Below, piece by piece: positions 33,216-41,146 of a DNA stretch of 64,000 bases. Origin of the DNA: an uncultured Lachnospiraceae bacterium (GTDB taxonomy: Bacteria; Bacillota; Clostridia; Lachnospirales; Lachnospiraceae); contig CAUAFT010000004.1 in assembly GCA_958428365.1 (NCBI GenBank), positions 124,001 through 188,000 of the forward strand, in the 5' to 3' direction. The position numbers were made by a program, and so were the translations under genes. Numbering within the stretch: position 1 is the stretch's first letter; each line of letters opens with the position of its first letter. The notes under the pieces are model-generated. The model was not told where the DNA came from, made no database searches, and saw only the letters and a list, made by a program, of their open reading frames with translations.

Positions 33216-34640
33216 CTATAATTTTCCCTCTCTCATGTACTGTGCGTTCCTGCCGTTGATTTCTTCAAATTGCTCTTTCGCCTTCCCTCCGATATCATCG
33301 GCATACCTTTGTGCATCTTCTATGATCTCTTCCAGGTCAAAGGTCTGGGGGATTCTGTGTTCCACAATGACTTTTCCATGGGCGATAACGGTGTCCACTT
33401 CATTCCCCCTTGCCGCATAGACGAGATTTGGCGCCAGATTGCGCATCGGTATGGTATAGATTGGAGCAAGCTGCGGATGTTTTAAATCTATAAGAATCAA
33501 ATCCGCAGATTTTCCAACTTCGATACTGCCTGTCACCTTATCAATGCCAAGTGCTTTTGCCCCTTCTATGGTCGCCATCCGAAGTACCTTCCAGGCTGGC
33601 ATAATGGTGGAACTCTGGTATTTGATCTTGTTAAAACAGGAGGTGGCTTTCATCTCCGAAAACATGTTGTGTCCGTTATTTCCCGGCGCTTGGTCGGTAC
33701 CCAATCCCACATTTCCTCCTGCATCTAAGAATTCCTTTGCCGGCGGAACGCGTCCTGCAATGACGCCTATGGAATTGGAACAGAGAATCATGTTTCCCTT
33801 ATGAACTGCCACTGTCTCTACTTCTTCCTTTGTGGCGTCGGTCAGATGGATTCCAATGTAATCCTCGTCAAAATAGTCCAGTTTTTCCAAAAACGGAATG
33901 GTTCTCTGTTGATATCTCATAAGCATCTGTTCTGTCTCCCTGGTTCCCTGAGCCAGGTGCATATGGATTTTGGTGCGCTTTTCTTTTGCAATCCGTTTTA
34001 CTTTTTGCAATAGTTCCAAATCCAAAAAATCCGCTCCCTGGGGACCTAAGCGAATCTGGATTCTTCCCCCGTCCCTGCCGTGGTATCTTTCGTATAAATC
34101 CAATGCTTCTCCTAAGGTTCTTTCTCCCATTTCTTTATCAAAAATGTAGAGTTCTCCCTGTTTATAGGCTTTCGGCAGAGCATTTCTCACTCTTACGCTC
34201 ACGTTGCCTCTTACCCCGGTCTTTTCGATGAATCGGATGGCACCCTCCATGTCAGAACCGTCATCTCCAATTGTGGTGGTTCCCCAGAGTATTGCCTCGG
34301 CAATGGCGAGACGGCTTCCTGCGTCTTTTGCCTCCCGGCTTCGGACTGCTTCAAAGGGCGCCATTCCCTCCATCATCCAGTTGTCGATGTCCTGTGCCAC
34401 CCCTCTGATCACGCCGTGTCCGGTATGCATATGTCCGTCTATGAAGCCGGGAAGCACCAGTTTATCTCCTGCGTCTATTTCTTTTTCTGCCTGATATTGT
34501 TTTTCTATGATTTTTCTGTCATCGATCTCTATGATTTTAGAGCCGTCTGTCACTATGGATTTTCCCTGCAAAAATCCCAGACCATCGCCCTGCATGGTGT
34601 ACATATAATTGGTATGTATGATTAAATCTGCTTTTTTCAT
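33216..34640 (-). CDS. TrzA/AtzA/SsnA-type amidohydrolase, probable aminohydrolase of an N-heterocycle
   Basis: A 474-residue metal-dependent hydrolase of the chlorohydrolase/deaminase family. GFIDGHMHTGHGVIRG carries the HxH motif, IHMHLAQGTRETEQ the next ligand, LGTDQAPGNNGHN the catalytic Asp, and KSADLILIDLKHPQLAP the C-terminal family signature. Members deaminate guanine, cytosine, adenosine derivatives or triazines. As first gene of the cluster it may convert an amino-substituted ring into the form opened by the downstream hydantoinase-like enzymes. Substrate not determined. Confidence 0.88.
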   Translation of the reverse strand: MKKADLIIHTNYMYTMQGDGLGFLQGKSIVTDGSKIIEIDDRKIIEKQYQAEKEIDAGDKLVLPGFIDGHMHTGHGVIRGVAQDIDNWMMEGMAPFEAVRSREAKDAGSRLAIAEAILWGTTTIGDDGSDMEGAIRFIEKTGVRGNVSVRVRNALPKAYKQGELYIFDKEMGERTLGEALDLYERYHGRDGGRIQIRLGPQGADFLDLELLQKVKRIAKEKRTKIHMHLAQGTRETEQMLMRYQQRTIPFLEKLDYFDEDYIGIHLTDATKEEVETVAVHKGNMILCSNSIGVIAGRVPPAKEFLDAGGNVGLGTDQAPGNNGHNMFSEMKATSCFNKIKYQSSTIMPAWKVLRMATIEGAKALGIDKVTGSIEVGKSADLILIDLKHPQLAPIYTIPMRNLAPNLVYAARGNEVDTVIAHGKVIVEHRIPQTFDLEEIIEDAQRYADDIGGKAKEQFEEINGRNAQYMREGKL

Positions 34641-34704
34641 AGGTTACCCCTTTCTCTTTCCATAAGATTCCATGCGGTTATGCACAGAAGACATATTTGA
34701 TCTG

Positions 34705-34719
34705 CAAAGGGGTCTTACA
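34705..34719. promoter_or_regulatory. CAAAGGGGTCT box upstream of the amidohydrolase
   Basis: CAAAGGGGTCTTACA lies 65-80 bp upstream of the amidohydrolase start. An inverted, slightly extended copy is at 31591-31607 upstream of the NodB-fold genes. It may be a shared regulator site for the nitrogen-ring cluster. Confidence 0.4.
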
Positions 34720-34779
34720 TCGATTTATATTAGAATTTTCAGAATGTATTGCTCAGAATAATTAGATTTGCCGGAATTA

Positions 34780-34829
34780 GAAAAAGACAGAGAACTACTC
34801 ATCAGACTATGATTCGCAGTTCTCTGTCT
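34780..34829 (-). terminator. Intrinsic terminator of the Fic gene
   Basis: Twelve-base arms AGACAGAGAACT (34785-34796) and AGTTCTCTGTCT (34818-34829), with a T-run on the minus strand, 75 bp past the Fic stop. Confidence 0.85.
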
Positions 34830-34903
34830 ATGTTCTAAAAACTAGCACACTTTTTCTTTTTTGTCAAACTATTTTCTTAAAATCAAAAATTCTATTACTC
34901 ATT

Positions 34904-35533
34904 CTATGACCGCACTCTCTTGATACAAAAACTTTTCATAAACTCTATTATCTTTCCATCATCATTCGTTTCATAGAACGCAAGCAACAATCCTTTAAAT
35001 TCCTCCAATTTTTCTATAGGTATCTGAAAAATTCCGATATCATGCTGAATCAGTACTTTATTTGCAATAAGCTGCGCCACCCGTTTATTTCCATCAATAA
35101 ACATCTGTGTTCTTGTAACGTAGCAAAAATATTTTAATGCTCGCAGCTCAATATCTTCTATTCTCTCAATTTCTTCCAGGGAATCCATGATAATCCCTGT
35201 CTGCGGCATTTCCGGTTCCCATGATGTACCGCCTATCTGCATTGGAATTGTTCGAATTGCCCCGGCATAATTAAATAGTAATTCTCCCACAACTTTGTTA
35301 TATTCCCTTAAAAGCATGAGATTGTTTGTATAATCAAGGTTATCCAAAAGGAACTGCCATGCTCTTTTCATGTTGACTATAAATAACACTTCTTCTGTCT
35401 TTGTTGTTGTCGGTGCATTAGCCAGGATTGCTTCCGTCTTCGGAAAGGTTGTTCCCAAGCCCTCAAGATTGGCGCTTTTCCATATACTATCAACCAGAAG
35501 CCGTTTTGCCATCTCTATCGCTGTATCACGCAT
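34904..35533 (-). CDS. Fic-domain protein with Gln replacing the catalytic His
   Basis: A 209-residue stand-alone Fic protein. The active-site loop reads QMFIDGNKR (residues 143-151) where most Fic AMP-transferases have HxFxDGNxR, so the general-base His is replaced by Gln. An N-terminal SANLEG (residues 20-25) matches the S/TxxxEG/N inhibitory helix of self-inhibited Fic proteins. No antitoxin gene adjoins it. It may be catalytically altered, regulatory, or belong to a Gln-type subfamily. It is flanked by its own terminator and is not clearly part of either neighbouring cluster. Confidence 0.85.
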   Translation of the reverse strand: MRDTAIEMAKRLLVDSIWKSANLEGLGTTFPKTEAILANAPTTTKTEEVLFIVNMKRAWQFLLDNLDYTNNLMLLREYNKVVGELLFNYAGAIRTIPMQIGGTSWEPEMPQTGIIMDSLEEIERIEDIELRALKYFCYVTRTQMFIDGNKRVAQLIANKVLIQHDIGIFQIPIEKLEEFKGLLLAFYETNDDGKIIEFMKSFCIKRVRS

Positions 35534-35623
35534 TCATATCACTCCTAAACCTGCATATGTAGAATAGGTTTTATTATAACAAAAACATGTGAAAAAAGAA
35601 AAATATTTTTAATAGAATATTTT

Positions 35624-38197
35624 TTAGTGCTTTCCTAAAATCGCACACTCACTCTCCATATCATAATAGAGCTTTGCACAGTTTTCCTCCAACACACATA
35701 CCTGAATCATATTTTCCAAATCCCCATAATCCGGGCAGATTTCCAGAAAATGATTCTCCATCTCATCCAAAATCTCCGGCTGATAGACCTTCCGCTTTTC
35801 ATTCTCAAACACAGCCCCATAAAAAATATCCGACTCCACCAAATCCTGGAACATATGACTTCCAAAGGAAAGCTCCGGCATATACCCCACCTGACTGTAC
35901 GCCACTTCAAAAATCGCACAGAACCCGCTGATATCCGCAAAGGCAACGGGCACTCCCAGCTCCGGCGAGGAAGTCCCGATACGCCCCGGAACGATCAGCA
36001 CCATATTCACATCCCGGTTCTTAAAATACCGGTTGATCTCTCCGATTGCCCTCGCCACAGACGGCTTTTTCGCATAAGGATAGCTGTAATATTCATAGGC
36101 ATCCACCTTAATCACAACCTGGATATCCTCTGCTCTGGAACGTCCCATGGTACTGTGCTCAATGTGAATCACTTTATCTTCCTCTTCTATCTTTGGAATC
36201 TCAATATGCTCTCCACCGATACACACCTGAAGCGGACGGCATTGCAGGAGGTTCACCACAAAGTCCTTCCCGCTTCCCAGGTTCACCGTATATTCAATAT
36301 CCACCGGGGTACCATACGCCTCTTCCAGCGCGGCAAGCATATCCTTCATCATCCCTGTAAAAATCTCATTCTTTGCAAGCCCCTGACAGGAGATAAAATA
36401 AATATCCCTGCGGTTTCCCTGCTCCCGGAACATCCGCTCCGCATCGGTATCATGCTCCAAAAGATTCTGCTTACAGTTTGCAGACATAAGCGGAAGCACC
36501 TCTTCCATGGACACTTCGATCTGTTCATTTTTTCCAATATCCAATACATCCAGTTTTCTCTGAGAATAGCGGTGCCTGTCCGCCACATTCGGTCTGGCAA
36601 AAGCAAGGGGTTTATCGAGACTAATCAGGCGGGGATAATCTCCCTGGGTCCGGTCCACCGCCTTCGTTCCAAGTCCCGCCACAATCCGAAGCATTCCAAC
36701 TGCCGGGTCCATCTCCTGCATAAAGCGATACATACTGTAGGAATATCCCACCCCCGCCGCATAAGGCATAAAATACTGTTCAAAATAAGAGCCGGAAACC
36801 CTCTGAACGAGAATTGCCATCTGTTCATCCCGCCCCTGCAGATTCCGAAGTTTGCGGTATTCCAAAGCGGAAGGATTTAGAGTGCTGGCATAGACCTCTT
36901 TAATCGCCTGCTCCAACGCCTCCAACTGCTCATTCGGCGTTCCCGCATTAACGCAGAATACGGAATCATATTTTCCGGCAAAGGCATTGCCAAATCCATC
37001 CTCCAGGATAGAACTGGAACGCACGATAATCGGACAGCTTCCAAAATACTCCAGCATCCTGCGGAACTTCTCCCGGATATCCTCTGGAAAATGACCATTC
37101 AAAATGGCTTCCCGGAATTCCTCCGCCACCTCAAAATATCCCTCTTTCGTCCTCTGACGAATGCGCAGATCCCAACAGTCATTTTCCACAATAAAGGTGT
37201 AGAACACATCGGCTCCGATAAAGAAAGAGTCATGGGGTTCCATATACTGCTTCACCTGGGGAAGCCTGTGCTCTATGATTTTTCTCGCCAAAAGCATTCC
37301 ACAGGCTTTTCCTCCAATCATTCCCGTTCCAATCATTCTGCTTCTGACTTCAAAGTAGTCCTGAGGACTGAAATATGTAAAGACAAGCTCACGCAGTCTC
37401 TCATCCCTTGTCATCATAATCCTGCACATGGTACGCAGAGCCTCCTCCGGTAAAACCCCTGCATCTTTTTGCACCTTTGCCAGTCTGAAAAAGCGGTCCC
37501 AGCTATCTGTCTCCGTTTCCTCTTCATTTTCCTGGCTCTTATTGAGCACCGCATAATAACGGCTCATATCCACCCCATCTTTTACTGCCAGAAAAGTCTG
37601 TTCCTTCTCCCGGTAAAGATAGGGCATGAACATCGTCGGCGTATAACGGTTCCAGACCTTCAAGGGATGCACATAACATTCCTCCCCATCTCCATAGACA
37701 TCCAGCAATAACTGTGTCGTCTCCCGTATCTTCGCAATCGCCTGAAAGGAATGTCTCCCCCGGATAATCGGAAAATAAGCAACCGTGTCCAACTGGAATA
37801 AAAACGGACAGGTCACCTTAAAAAAGTTCCCCATCATCAGGTCGGTAGACCATGCCACCTGAAGCTCCGACAGACAATCGAAGACATAAAATGCATCAAA
37901 CCCTTCTTCTTCAATGATGTTATGAATCGTAGCCGTGAATTTTTCGAATTTATGAGACAACTCCACCTCATAGATTTTTACACCCTCCTGCTCTTGCACC
38001 AGCGGGGCATGGGATGCAAAGCGGATATAAATCAGATTTCTCTCATCCTTAATTGCCTGTTTTACAAATGGATCGACGAAAGCTGAGAACTCCTCTAACC
38101 TTGTCACCTGCCATACCACATTGTCCCCCAACCGGATATAATCCAAGGCTTCGTCCATCTGCGGTATCCCGGACTCTATTCTGTCAAAAGCTGCCAT
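35624..38197 (-). CDS. PEP synthase/pyruvate phosphate dikinase ATP-binding-like protein
   Basis: An 857-residue protein. Residues about 1-180 resemble a RecA/KaiC-like or DUF835-like fold (ESGIPQMDEALDYIRLGDNVVWQV, IYIRFASHAPL). A central PEP-synthase N-terminal ATP-grasp domain follows, with GTGMIGGKACGMLLARKI, IIVRSSSILEDGFGNAFAGKYDSVF, and LLQCRPLQV near residue 670. The phosphohistidine (GGxxSHxA) domain and PEP-binding barrel of true PEP synthase are not evident, so it may phosphorylate another acceptor or act as a regulator. The ATG at 38195-38197 follows AAAGGAGGG; the frame upstream runs through the promoter region. Confidence 0.8.
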   Translation of the reverse strand: MAAFDRIESGIPQMDEALDYIRLGDNVVWQVTRLEEFSAFVDPFVKQAIKDERNLIYIRFASHAPLVQEQEGVKIYEVELSHKFEKFTATIHNIIEEEGFDAFYVFDCLSELQVAWSTDLMMGNFFKVTCPFLFQLDTVAYFPIIRGRHSFQAIAKIRETTQLLLDVYGDGEECYVHPLKVWNRYTPTMFMPYLYREKEQTFLAVKDGVDMSRYYAVLNKSQENEEETETDSWDRFFRLAKVQKDAGVLPEEALRTMCRIMMTRDERLRELVFTYFSPQDYFEVRSRMIGTGMIGGKACGMLLARKIIEHRLPQVKQYMEPHDSFFIGADVFYTFIVENDCWDLRIRQRTKEGYFEVAEEFREAILNGHFPEDIREKFRRMLEYFGSCPIIVRSSSILEDGFGNAFAGKYDSVFCVNAGTPNEQLEALEQAIKEVYASTLNPSALEYRKLRNLQGRDEQMAILVQRVSGSYFEQYFMPYAAGVGYSYSMYRFMQEMDPAVGMLRIVAGLGTKAVDRTQGDYPRLISLDKPLAFARPNVADRHRYSQRKLDVLDIGKNEQIEVSMEEVLPLMSANCKQNLLEHDTDAERMFREQGNRRDIYFISCQGLAKNEIFTGMMKDMLAALEEAYGTPVDIEYTVNLGSGKDFVVNLLQCRPLQVCIGGEHIEIPKIEEEDKVIHIEHSTMGRSRAEDIQVVIKVDAYEYYSYPYAKKPSVARAIGEINRYFKNRDVNMVLIVPGRIGTSSPELGVPVAFADISGFCAIFEVAYSQVGYMPELSFGSHMFQDLVESDIFYGAVFENEKRKVYQPEILDEMENHFLEICPDYGDLENMIQVCVLEENCAKLYYDMESECAILGKH

Positions 38198-38368
38198 AGT
38201 CTCCCTCCTTTTCTCTCCTGTCATTCCTGTTATTTCCATTATAGCCCATCCCGTCCCTTCCCGCAATTTTTCATCTCTGCAATTTTTCTGATATCTCTGA
38301 CTTACTTTCCTTCGGCCCCATGTATCTATCTGTGAAAATGTTTTATAAAAATGTGTCCATTTGCATAC

Positions 38369-38397
38369 TTGCATATTTCCAAATCCTGTGATACAAT
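38369..38397 (+). promoter_or_regulatory. Plus-strand promoter reading towards the hairpin array and queL
   Basis: -35 TTGCAT (38369-38374), 17-bp spacer, -10 TACAAT (38392-38397). The transcript would begin near 38404 and cross the hairpin array before the radical SAM gene at 38728. Confidence 0.65.
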
Positions 38398-38466
38398 ACT
38401 CAACGTTCAAAATTACATAAGACAGTTCGTGACCATCCTGTCTATAAACAAAACTAGGGATTTTGA

Positions 38467-38606
38467 GGAAAATTCTTGGATTTTCCTTTTATTATGTATT
38501 TGGTGGACACATTCTTTGTGTCCTTTTATTATACATCTGGTGGACACATTCTTTGTGTCCTTTTATTATACATCTGGTGGACACATTCTCTGTGTCCTTT
38601 TTTATA
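38467..38606 (+). repeat. Tandem array of terminator-like hairpin modules, period 37 bp
   Basis: Three near-identical 37-bp units start at 38502, 38539 and 38576. Each has a stem GGACACA/TGTGTCC with a five-base loop, then TTTT and usually ATTATACATCT. A fourth, diverged module at 38467-38490 has the stem GGAAAAT/ATTTTCC, the same TTTTATTAT tail and nearly the same spacing. Its stem bases differ on both sides in a complementary way, so structure is kept while sequence changes. No spacers lie between units. Between the divergent PEP-synthase-like and queL genes. Confidence 0.85.
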
Positions 38607-38727
38607 TTATAGGAAAGACCTTGCTGCATTCATGTACGAAAGTAATACTTTCCTGTGATATAAAAATCCCTCCGGGCAGGAACCACTGCCGGACAAAAAG
38701 CGCAGCTATGTGCGCGGAAAGGAACTT
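38607..38727 (+). promoter_or_regulatory. Structured queL leader
   Basis: After the array, the leader can form GGAAAG/CTTTCC (38613-38654 region), TCCGG-CAG/CTG-CCGGA (38671-38694) and GCGC/GCGC close to the start codon. A queuosine-precursor riboswitch would suit the genes, but I see no convincing match to preQ1 class consensus motifs. Confidence 0.35.
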
Positions 38728-39444
38728 ATGATACGTTATTCCATTATCACAGAAAAAAATCCCCGTGAAATCGTAATGCTTCGAGGAAATGGCTGTCAGT
38801 GGAGACGCTGTCGTTTCTGCGACTATCACCTGGACTACAGCAAAGACAGCGAGTCCAATTATGCCCTGAACAAAGAACAGCTTCAAAAAGTAACGGGACT
38901 CTATCACCAACTGGAAATCATCAATTCCGGCAGTTTCGTGGACCTGGACGAAAAGACCCTGGCGCTGATTGAAAAGGTCTGCCTGGAAAAAGAAATCCCA
39001 CAGCTTCATTTTGAATGTCACTGGATGCACCGGGAAGCCATTCCCGCATTCCGGGAACGCTTCCGCAAGCTGGGAATTGACCTGAAATTAAAGATCGGAG
39101 TCGAAACCTTCGACCCCCTGTTTCGGGAAAGCTATCTCGATAAGGGAATCTCCACTGAAGACCCGGCTGAAATTGCATCCTATTTTGACGAAGTGTGCCT
39201 GCTGTTCGGTCTGCCGGGACAGAGCGAACAGAGCATGAAGCAGGACGTGGAGACAGGGCTTTCCCATTTCGAGCGGGTCTGCATCAACATCATGACACCG
39301 AACCGGATGCCGATACAGCCGGATAAACGGGTCATTGATATATTCAAAAAAGAGCTCTATCCCTGCTATCAGCACAATGAGCGCGTGGATATTTTAATGG
39401 AAAATACGGATTTTGGAGTAGGAGGAAATACAAATGACCAATGA
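38728..39444 (+). CDS. queL: Radical SAM protein, probable queuine lyase (QueL-like)
   Basis: A 238-residue radical SAM protein with an atypical cluster motif CQWRRCRFCDYH (C-x4-C-x2-C) near the N-terminus. It is followed by LHFECHWMHREAIPAFRERF, LKIGVETFDPLFRESYLDKG and LFGLPGQSEQSM, with the barrel strands of the fold. QueL of Clostridioides difficile is a radical SAM lyase that recovers preQ1 from queuine. The assignment here rests on the fold plus direct overlap with a YhhQ-type queuosine-precursor transporter. ATG at 38728-38730 follows AAAGGAA; a GTG six codons earlier is in frame. Confidence 0.75.
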   Translation: MIRYSIITEKNPREIVMLRGNGCQWRRCRFCDYHLDYSKDSESNYALNKEQLQKVTGLYHQLEIINSGSFVDLDEKTLALIEKVCLEKEIPQLHFECHWMHREAIPAFRERFRKLGIDLKLKIGVETFDPLFRESYLDKGISTEDPAEIASYFDEVCLLFGLPGQSEQSMKQDVETGLSHFERVCINIMTPNRMPIQPDKRVIDIFKKELYPCYQHNERVDILMENTDFGVGGNTNDQ

Positions 39445-40135
39445 GATCTTACTGATTTTATCTATGATACTGACTTTTTCTGCGGTACTGGCAGTCTTCT
39501 ATCTGTTTCAGGAACAGGGACTTTTTCTCTGGACCATTGTCGCTACCATTGCCGCAAATATTGAAGTTCTGATTGTGGTCAATGCCTTCGGTATGGAGAT
39601 GACCCTTGGAAATATCCTGTTTGCTTCCACCTTTTTGGTAACGGATATCCTAAGCGAGCTCTATGGAAAAAAAGCTGCACAGAAAGCCGTCTATTTAGGC
39701 ATTGCAACCTCTGTCATCTTCATTCTTATCAGCCAGTCCTGGCTGCTCTATATACCGAATGAGAATGACTTTGCCATGCCTGCCATGAAGACGATTTTTT
39801 CCAATACCCCGCGGCTGATGATTGTGGGGATTGTGGTCTATGTCGTTGTACAGCTCTTTGACGTATGGCTCTATCACAAATGGTGGGCTTTTACCAGCCA
39901 AAAATTCGGAGACAGCCATCGCTTTTTGTGGGTCCGCAACAACGGCTCCACTATGATTTCCCAGCTTTTAAACACCGTCCTCTTTACCTGGGGAGCTTTC
40001 TGGGGCGTGCATAACACCCGGAGTCTGATTTCCATTGCGCTGTCCAGCTATGTGATTTTTATTGTGACCAGCCTTGCGGATACTCCGTTTGTATATCTGG
40101 CAAGATTTATTCATGAGAGAAAAAAGAAGGATTAA
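39434..40135 (+). CDS. yhhQ: YhhQ-family queuosine precursor transporter
   Basis: A 233-residue integral membrane protein with about six helices. LASTFLVTDILSELYGKKAAQKAVYLG near residue 60 is the family signature, and ISQLLNTVLFTWGAF near 175 is the second conserved block. The family imports 7-deazaguanine precursors such as preQ0, preQ1 or queuine. Its start overlaps the radical SAM gene by 11 bp with its ribosome site AGGAGG inside that gene. Together they would import queuine and convert it to preQ1 for tRNA modification. Confidence 0.9.
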   Translation: MTNEILLILSMILTFSAVLAVFYLFQEQGLFLWTIVATIAANIEVLIVVNAFGMEMTLGNILFASTFLVTDILSELYGKKAAQKAVYLGIATSVIFILISQSWLLYIPNENDFAMPAMKTIFSNTPRLMIVGIVVYVVVQLFDVWLYHKWWAFTSQKFGDSHRFLWVRNNGSTMISQLLNTVLFTWGAFWGVHNTRSLISIALSSYVIFIVTSLADTPFVYLARFIHERKKKD

Positions 40136-40137
40136 AA

Positions 40138-40163
40138 AAGCAGGCAGGATATCCTGCCTGCTT
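40138..40163. terminator. Bidirectional terminator-like hairpin after yhhQ
   Basis: The palindrome GCAGGCAGGATATCCTGCCTGC preceded by A-run sits between the convergent yhhQ and flavin-binding protein genes and abuts both. Confidence 0.7.
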
Positions 40164-40653
40164 ATTCGCCCGGCATAGCTGCCGGCATCGGTCTTTTCTT
40201 TGCCGTATATTCCGATGCGGTTATCTTTATCACATTTACAATGGACACCAGCTTTTCATCGAAGGTAAAGTCCTTCCCCGTCTGGGTCTTCATCAGAATC
40301 GACAGCGCCTTGATTTTTTCTTCCACATCATCTATGATTATGGCCCTGCCTTTTCCGATGATGCTGGCATAGGTGGTTCCATACTGACAGGCAATCCTTC
40401 CCTCAAATGGAACCACATCACATTCCATCTCAAAAGAGACCTTTGGATTTTTTCGGATAACATCGTATTTATATCCTTCCTTTGCCCCGTGCAAATAGAG
40501 GATTAACTCTCCGTCTTCCAAAACATAGCCATAATTCATCGGCAATACATAAGGCTGGTCGCCGTCACACAGACCAATATGTACGATTTTGGATTCCTCT
40601 AAAATCCTGGTAATTTCTTTCATATCCGTTACTTCCCGTTCTCTTCTTGTCAT
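40162..40653 (-). CDS. Pyridoxamine 5'-phosphate oxidase/NimA-like flavin-binding protein
   Basis: A 163-residue split-barrel FMN-binding protein. IVHIGLCDGDQPYVLPMNYGYVLEDGELILYLHGAKEGYKYDVIRKNPKVSFEME and YGTTYASIIGKGRA are the family core, as in nitroimidazole-resistance Nim-like proteins and general stress flavoproteins. Start ATG 40651-40653 follows GGAGG. Likely a small redox or heme/flavin-binding enzyme in the cytoplasm. It neighbours hypA but is separated by 127 bp. Confidence 0.88.
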   Translation of the reverse strand: MTRREREVTDMKEITRILEESKIVHIGLCDGDQPYVLPMNYGYVLEDGELILYLHGAKEGYKYDVIRKNPKVSFEMECDVVPFEGRIACQYGTTYASIIGKGRAIIIDDVEEKIKALSILMKTQTGKDFTFDEKLVSIVNVIKITASEYTAKKRPMPAAMPGE

Positions 40654-40780
40654 TTTTCTTTTGCCTCCGTGAATTGTTATAGCATGTGCTTCGCACATGA
40701 CGCTCCGCTTTGGATGCCATCCGGCGGGTTATCATGTCTGACGACATTATAGCACAATTCCCCTGTCGGCACTCTGCTTT

Positions 40781-41134
40781 TTATACATTTTCTGCCACCA
40801 TAATATTTTTAATCAGAAAATCCTGACCGCCGATGATTTTCTTCTCCCTGCTGTGACATGCAGGACAGCAGCCTTCCTGCCTCATCACGTTATAGAGAGT
40901 GCCACATTTTTCACACAGGGCTTCTCCCTTCACAGTATTCACAATTAATTTTGAATTTTGGAATAATTTTTTCCCCTCTGTGATAATCGGATAGTACTGT
41001 TCAAAGAATACCGGAAGGTAACCCGTCAGTTCCCCCACATCCAGGGTAACTGCCGCAATCGCTTCAATCTGATTTTCTTCCGCCACCTTTTCCACGGTTT
41101 TTATTGTCTCATATAAGACGCCAATTTCATGCAT
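40781..41134 (-). CDS. hypA: Hydrogenase nickel incorporation protein HypA
   Basis: A 117-residue HypA/HybF. The N-terminal MHEIGV (M-H-E) supplies the nickel ligands. The zinc site is formed by CEKCG and CPAC pairs near residues 74-98. HypA delivers nickel to [NiFe]-hydrogenase precursors with HypB. No hydrogenase or other hyp gene is in the window. It follows the large iron-sulfur flavoprotein by 12 bp and is probably co-transcribed, which suggests that operon supports a nickel or hydrogen-linked redox function. Confidence 0.92.
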   Translation of the reverse strand: MHEIGVLYETIKTVEKVAEENQIEAIAAVTLDVGELTGYLPVFFEQYYPIITEGKKLFQNSKLIVNTVKGEALCEKCGTLYNVMRQEGCCPACHSREKKIIGGQDFLIKNIMVAENV

Positions 41135-41146
41135 TTCCTACTCCTG

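Noticed and set aside
35750..36880. A 376-codon plus-strand gene
   Set aside because: It is antisense to the PEP-synthase-like gene, has a composition typical of a shadow frame, and matches no family.
38467..38606. CRISPR array
   Set aside because: The 37-bp units are contiguous with no unique spacers, only three or four copies are present, and no cas gene is nearby.
38607..38727. preQ1 riboswitch
   Set aside because: Expected from the genes, but I could not align the leader to the consensus of a known preQ1 class by eye.
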